64,000 bases of DNA, taken from JAIESQ01 sp964495375 (GTDB lineage Bacteria > Planctomycetota > Planctomycetia > Pirellulales > JAEUIK01). Under the pieces are notes generated by a model. The model did no database searches, was not told where the DNA came from, and saw only the letters and a program-made list of their open reading frames with translations. Location of the stretch: the NCBI GenBank assembly GCA_964495375.1, contig CAZBWM010000028.1, positions 7,224 to 71,223 of the forward strand, read 5' to 3'. Made by a program: the position numbers and the translations under genes. The first letter of the stretch is position 1. Each line of letters begins with the position of its first letter. Below, one piece after another: positions 59,779 through 64,000 of this stretch.

Positions 59779-62604
59779 TCAGGCCAAAGCCGGCCTAAGC
59801 GAGCTGGACGCTCGGGGCGGCGCTTCGCCCCCCGGAGCGTGATGCAGTTTCTGAGCGAGGAGTTGCAGTTCTTTGCGTTGGAGAATCTCGGCGTGCGTGC
59901 CGGGGGCCAGATGCATTTCGATCGGCTCGCGGGTCCAGCGCGACCAACCGAGCGTGGGATCTGAGCGACCGGCGCGGCGCGATGCCTCGGCCGTTTGCTG
60001 CGTGACGAACAGGGTGATGCGGCCGTTGTAAACGCGCGGGTGATAGTTGCGCAGCGCCGCCAGGTGCAGGCGGGCCGCCTCACGGCTGGCCGGCGTCAGA
60101 TCCAGGCCGAGCAGGACGTCGTCTTCGGCATGCTGCAAGTTGCCACGGCGAAGGCGCCCGGTGAGCAAGCGAAATCGACTGCAAAGATACGACCAGCGCC
60201 CGCCGTCGGCCCCAGTCCACAACGTGCGCAGGTGGAGACGCAACCGCCCGGCGAGCGACAAATCGGGCGAGGCGGTCGACAAGTCAGAATCCAACAGTGC
60301 CAGTGTGGCGACTTTCTCTCCTTGATCGGTCAACTGCTGCGCGATCTCGAAGGCCAGCACGCCGCCACACGAGTAGCCCGCGAGGTAATACGGCCCGCGC
60401 GGCTGCAGGGCGCGCATCTGCTTGATGGCTTGCGCGGCGATCTCGGGCACCGACCACTGGTGCCCGAGGTGTCCCTCGAACCCCGTGGGGCGAAGACCCA
60501 ACAGGGTGTACTCGGGCCCAAGCCGCTTGGCCATGGCGCGAAACTCAAGCACGTTACCACCGATGCCGGGCAAGCAGAACAGCGGAGTTGGCATCGTCCC
60601 TTGTTGAATGGTGACCAATGACGGCGGCGGCGCGGCGGGCTGACTTTGCTGTAAGAGCGTTGCCAAGCCCCCGATCGTCGGGCTTTCGAGCAACAAATCG
60701 AGCGACAGGGCGCGGCCGAAGTCACGCTCGATTTCGGCGAACATTCGCGCGGCCAAGAGCGAGTCGCCACCCAGCTCAAAGAAATCATCGTCGACGCTCA
60801 GCGAGTCGAGCTCGAAGCACGCTTGCCAGAGCGCGACGAGGCGCCGCTCCGTATCATTGCGCGCGGCCAGTACCGTCGCCTTAGCGGAACGGATCGACTG
60901 CAGCGGCGCCGCGACGAGCGCTTGGCGATCGACCTTTTGATTGGCGGACAGCGGTAGCAAATCGAGCAGGAAAAAATGCGTGGGAATCAAATAGTCGGGC
61001 AAAGTCTGCTGCAAGAATTGGCGCAGGGCAGACGGTGTCGGGCCGGGTTGCCGCGTTGAAGTGACGTAGGCTACGAGCTGTTTATGCCCGCGCACGTCCT
61101 TAGCCACGACAACCGCTTGCTCGACGGCCGGATGGCGACCGATGGCAACTTCGACTTCGCCGATCTCGACCCGGTAGCCGCGAATTTTTACCTGACCATC
61201 GATGCGACCGAGAAACTCGATCGTGCCGTCGGCCAACAGACGGCCCAAGTCGCCCGTAGCGTAAAGCCGTGCGCCGGCCGGACCACGGGGATCGGCGATG
61301 AAACGCTGGGCGGTGAGCTCGGGACGATTGAGATAGCCGCGCGCGAGCCCCACACCACCGATGTGGATTTGCCCGACTTCGCCGACCGGGCACGCGGCGA
61401 GCACTGCGTCGAGCACTTCCATCGTCTGGTTCCGCATCGCGCGACCGTAGGGAATGCTCTTCCACTGCGGCTCGAGCGTGCCGATCACGTAGAGAATCGA
61501 CCAGATCGATGCCTCGGTGGCGCCGCCCAGGCTGACCACTTCGGCCCGCGGGTAATGCGCGCGCACCTGGTCGGGCAAGGGGAGCGGGATCCAGTCGCCG
61601 CTGAGCATCACCAGGCGCAAACTTTCGAGACTGCTCGCGATGCCCTGTTGCTGCTTGCCGACGAGCATGCTCATGGCCGCCGGCACAGAATTCCAGATGG
61701 TTATTGCGTGCTGGGCAAGCAATTGCTCCCAGTGCGCGGGCTCGCGGGCGGCATCGGCATCGGGAATGACGACACTGCCGCCGACTGCCCAGAGCCCGAA
61801 GAAGTCGTACACCGACAGATCGAAGCCGTACGACGAGAGAGCGAGGACGCGATCGCTGGGGCCAACGCCAAAGCGGTCGTTGATATCCAAGAGCGTGTTG
61901 ACGACGCCACCGTGCTCGATCATCACGCCGTTGGGGCGCCCGGTCGAACCCGACGTGAACATGACGTAAGCCAGGTCGCGACCGGAGACCTCGGCAGGCG
62001 CGTCGGCACTGGAAACTACTTCCGCCGACGCTGTGCATGCATCGGCATCCACGCCTGTCGGGAGATCGTCGAGATAAACGACTGGAGCCGACGACGCGGG
62101 AAGCTGGCCGGCCAATGCGCGCTGGCTTAACAGGACCGCGATGTTGGCGTCCGCCGCCATCGCGGTGAGTCGATCGGCGGGATAGACGGGATCGAACGGG
62201 ACGTAAGCGCCTCCCGACTTGAGCACCCCCAACAAGCCGACCGCCAGATCGAGCGAGCGCTCGACGTGCAAGCCGACGCACGATCCGGCCCGGATACCCA
62301 GCCCCCGGAGTCGCTCGGCCACCGCGTTGCCGCGACGATCGAGCTCGGCATAGGTCAACTGCTGATCGCCGCAGAGCACCGCCACGGCGGCCGGCGTGCG
62401 GCGGGCTTGCGCCTCGAAAAGATGATGGATGGCTGTTGCTGGCGCGGTTGCCATCGTAGGCGCAGTTGCTTCGTCGACCGCCTCACGGCGCGCAGCGGTC
62501 CCCGCGACCGAGGCCGCCGACGATTGGGCGGCCTCGGAGCGACGTGCGACCAGGTGCATGCCTTGAGAGAACGACGGGTTGGAAGCTGGGACTGCGGAAC
62601 TCAT
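59779..62604 (-). CDS. NRPS-like adenylation-carrier-thioesterase, predicted cysteine-activating, 941 aa
   Basis: GGAGG precedes ATG 62604; the longer frame to 62682 overlaps the preceding gene. Residues 60-560 are an A domain (YVMFTSGSTGRPNGVMIEH; LYATGDLGRL; NQKVDR). Specificity positions aligned by hand to GrsA read D262 L263 Y266 N305 M333 S335 L359 I367 W368 K557, one residue from the known Cys code DLYNLSLIWK. Residues 585-655 are a carrier domain with phosphopantetheine Ser615 (LGGDSL). Residues 670-925 are a thioesterase with Ser745 (GYSCGG). No condensation domain is present, so it should load, then hydrolyse or transfer one amino acid. Confidence 0.88.
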   Translation of the reverse strand: MSSAVPASNPSFSQGMHLVARRSEAAQSSAASVAGTAARREAVDEATAPTMATAPATAIHHLFEAQARRTPAAVAVLCGDQQLTYAELDRRGNAVAERLRGLGIRAGSCVGLHVERSLDLAVGLLGVLKSGGAYVPFDPVYPADRLTAMAADANIAVLLSQRALAGQLPASSAPVVYLDDLPTGVDADACTASAEVVSSADAPAEVSGRDLAYVMFTSGSTGRPNGVMIEHGGVVNTLLDINDRFGVGPSDRVLALSSYGFDLSVYDFFGLWAVGGSVVIPDADAAREPAHWEQLLAQHAITIWNSVPAAMSMLVGKQQQGIASSLESLRLVMLSGDWIPLPLPDQVRAHYPRAEVVSLGGATEASIWSILYVIGTLEPQWKSIPYGRAMRNQTMEVLDAVLAACPVGEVGQIHIGGVGLARGYLNRPELTAQRFIADPRGPAGARLYATGDLGRLLADGTIEFLGRIDGQVKIRGYRVEIGEVEVAIGRHPAVEQAVVVAKDVRGHKQLVAYVTSTRQPGPTPSALRQFLQQTLPDYLIPTHFFLLDLLPLSANQKVDRQALVAAPLQSIRSAKATVLAARNDTERRLVALWQACFELDSLSVDDDFFELGGDSLLAARMFAEIERDFGRALSLDLLLESPTIGGLATLLQQSQPAAPPPSLVTIQQGTMPTPLFCLPGIGGNVLEFRAMAKRLGPEYTLLGLRPTGFEGHLGHQWSVPEIAAQAIKQMRALQPRGPYYLAGYSCGGVLAFEIAQQLTDQGEKVATLALLDSDLSTASPDLSLAGRLRLHLRTLWTGADGGRWSYLCSRFRLLTGRLRRGNLQHAEDDVLLGLDLTPASREAARLHLAALRNYHPRVYNGRITLFVTQQTAEASRRAGRSDPTLGWSRWTREPIEMHLAPGTHAEILQRKELQLLAQKLHHAPGGEAPPRASSSLRPALA

Positions 62605-62617
62605 GGGGGCCTCCGAT

Positions 62618-64000
62618 TTACACTTGATCGCCGTCGGTCGGCGACCACGGATCGTCCGTGTTGTCACGATCTTGTCGGCCATTGCCCCGAGTTTTGCCCG
62701 CGCCCGACGCCAGCGGCGCCGGCGGCGTGGGCCAAAGTAGCGAATGGAAGATCGCGAGCAGGCCCCGCTGCTCTCGCAAAACTCCCACGCTCACGCTGGC
62801 GACCACGGCCACGACCAGGCCCAGCGACAAGTTCAGCAGCCGCTTGGGCGAGGTGGGAGTGATCGAGTAGGTGGCCTTCTGCAGCACGTTCAGGTTCGAG
62901 ATATTAGTCGTCTCCAACTCCTGGTCGATGCGCGACTGCTCGAGGTTATCGGAGTACTTGATGTAGTTGTCCGTCTCGATTGAAATCTCACGATCGAGCT
63001 GGGCGAGCTGCGTTTCGCTGGCCATCAAGTCGGCAAGCTCGGTGCGGAGCGGCGTGACCTTATCGCGGAGCGCCGCGACGTGTGCTTCCAGCGCGATCAC
63101 CTTCGACTCGTTGTTGCGAGTGGCCAGCTCGACCGCCTCGTGCACCTCGTTGTGCTGTTCTTCGACTTGCGTTTGCACCGGCTCCTTGTCGAACAGCGCT
63201 TGCACGGCGTCGACTTGCTTGCCAATCTCAGTTAGCAAGGGATGCTCTGCGTCGTAGCGGGCTTCAAGCTCCAGCTCGCGCGCCTGCAGAATGAAGAGTT
63301 GCTCGCGGAGCCCATCGATCGCCGAATTGGGCATGCCGGTCGTTTCCGAGGCGACGACGGTCTCGGGGATGCTGGCCAATAGCTCACGCTGCGACTTCAG
63401 CTCGGCGATAGTGGCCACCAGCGAGCTTTCGGTTTCGATCAAACGAGTTTGCAGCTCGCCGAGCTGTCGGAGCTTGAGCGCGATCTGCTCGGGCAGGTTG
63501 GCGATGCCGGCGCGGCTTTTCAGCTCACTGCGTTTGGCTTCTAGCGCCGCGACCTTGTCGCGCAACATTGCCACTTGGGCCGCGAAGAACTCCAGCGAAC
63601 CGTCAGTGCGGTTGACCCGCATGTGCGTTTCGCGGGCCTGATCGACCAATCGCGAGACGATCGTTTGGGCCAACTCGGGGCTTTGCGCCTGGTACGAGAT
63701 GCTGATGATGCTCGACTTCTTGGCGTGCGAGAGCCCCAGGTGCTTCGAGAGGTGCTTGATCGCTTCGTCTTCATAGCTATAGGGAGCAAGGAACGGCAGC
63801 GACTGCACCAGGCTGGCGGTTTGCGTTTTGTCGTCTTTAGGGTCGGTGCCAAGCACAACCTGGGCACCGACGTCGGAGACCACCTTGGCGAGCACTTCGC
63901 GGCTCTTGAGCGACTCGAACACTGAGTTGATTTCGCTTTCGCGCGATTCGTTCAGCGAGATCACCTGGCCGGTCGTGGCCGTGGGATCGAGCGAGACGCT
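62618..64000 (-). CDS. Wzz/GumC-type polysaccharide chain-length protein (5' partial)
   Basis: The frame is open to the right edge, so the start lies outside. The visible part has long alternating helices (FFAAQVAMLRDKVAALEAKR, LKLRQLGELQTRLIETESSL, ELELEARYDAEHPLLTEIGK), a conserved YSITPTSPKRLLNLSLGLVV and a membrane helix near the C-terminus. This is the coiled-coil-then-TM ending of Wzz/GumC proteins that set the length of exported polysaccharide. A disordered tail with Asp/Asn follows (GNGRQDRDNTDDPWSP). No ATPase domain follows, so any kinase partner is separate. It is 13 bases from the NRPS-like gene. Confidence 0.82.
   Translation of the reverse strand, partial: SVSLDPTATTGQVISLNESRESEINSVFESLKSREVLAKVVSDVGAQVVLGTDPKDDKTQTASLVQSLPFLAPYSYEDEAIKHLSKHLGLSHAKKSSIISISYQAQSPELAQTIVSRLVDQARETHMRVNRTDGSLEFFAAQVAMLRDKVAALEAKRSELKSRAGIANLPEQIALKLRQLGELQTRLIETESSLVATIAELKSQRELLASIPETVVASETTGMPNSAIDGLREQLFILQARELELEARYDAEHPLLTEIGKQVDAVQALFDKEPVQTQVEEQHNEVHEAVELATRNNESKVIALEAHVAALRDKVTPLRTELADLMASETQLAQLDREISIETDNYIKYSDNLEQSRIDQELETTNISNLNVLQKATYSITPTSPKRLLNLSLGLVVAVVASVSVGVLREQRGLLAIFHSLLWPTPPAPLASGAGKTRGNGRQDRDNTDDPWSPTDGDQV

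Overview
The window looks like a chromosomal piece of a GC-rich planctomycete (Planctomycetota, probably near Pirellulales). The evidence is the LExLExR-type N-terminal motif on two giant secreted proteins, a DUF4139 protein, a secreted TPR-CHAT protein, a GH71/99-like protein, and intergenic spacers packed with dispersed inverted-repeat families. No rRNA, tRNA, CRISPR array or transposase was seen.

Layout. (1) 1-3000: two metallophosphoesterases and an HD (RelA/SpoT-like) protein, then a candidate small RNA (3039-3134). (2) 3313-9565: a set of small membrane or secreted proteins, a subtilisin without signal peptide, and two exported proteins each with one CxxCH haem-attachment motif. Several of these genes overlap by ATGA junctions. 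(3) 9813-28998: a tailed-phage-like structural block, all on the + strand: ParB-like protein, ABC-ATPase/GNAT fusion, small and large terminase, portal, small DUF2292-like protein, prohead protease/scaffold, decoration protein, major capsid protein, an SGNH/FCCH fibre-like protein, connector/tail proteins and a tail-collar-like protein. No integrase, lysis gene or tape-measure gene was recognised. An XRE regulator with a candidate operator follows at 29247-29972. (4) 30415-43254: housekeeping and metabolic genes (MgtC, BioA, GMC oxidoreductase, nitrilase-family amidohydrolase, DUF4139, CPBP protease, PgsA, RimO, a PIN/antitoxin pair, a JmjC-like cupin). (5) 43605-59682: large secreted proteins (WD40, TPR-CHAT, beta-helix, GH71/99-like, and a 2299-residue radical-copper-oxidase-like lectin protein). 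(6) 59779-64000: an adenylation-carrier-thioesterase enzyme whose specificity residues read as cysteine-activating, next to the end of a Wzz-type exopolysaccharide chain-length protein.

The spacers of the phage-like block carry the same repeat families as the spacers between cellular genes (a REPIN-like element, a nested GTGCCACTGCTTGG element, a CTCGCGCCAAGGCG / CTTCTGCGGAT element, CTGAAAA arrays and CCCTAACCCCTA arrays). Together with intact reading frames, this suggests a long-resident, probably domesticated capsid cluster rather than a recent prophage. The block, with its subtilisin and haem-motif proteins, is the best candidate here for an undescribed system. Function is inferred from motifs seen by eye; no database search was possible.
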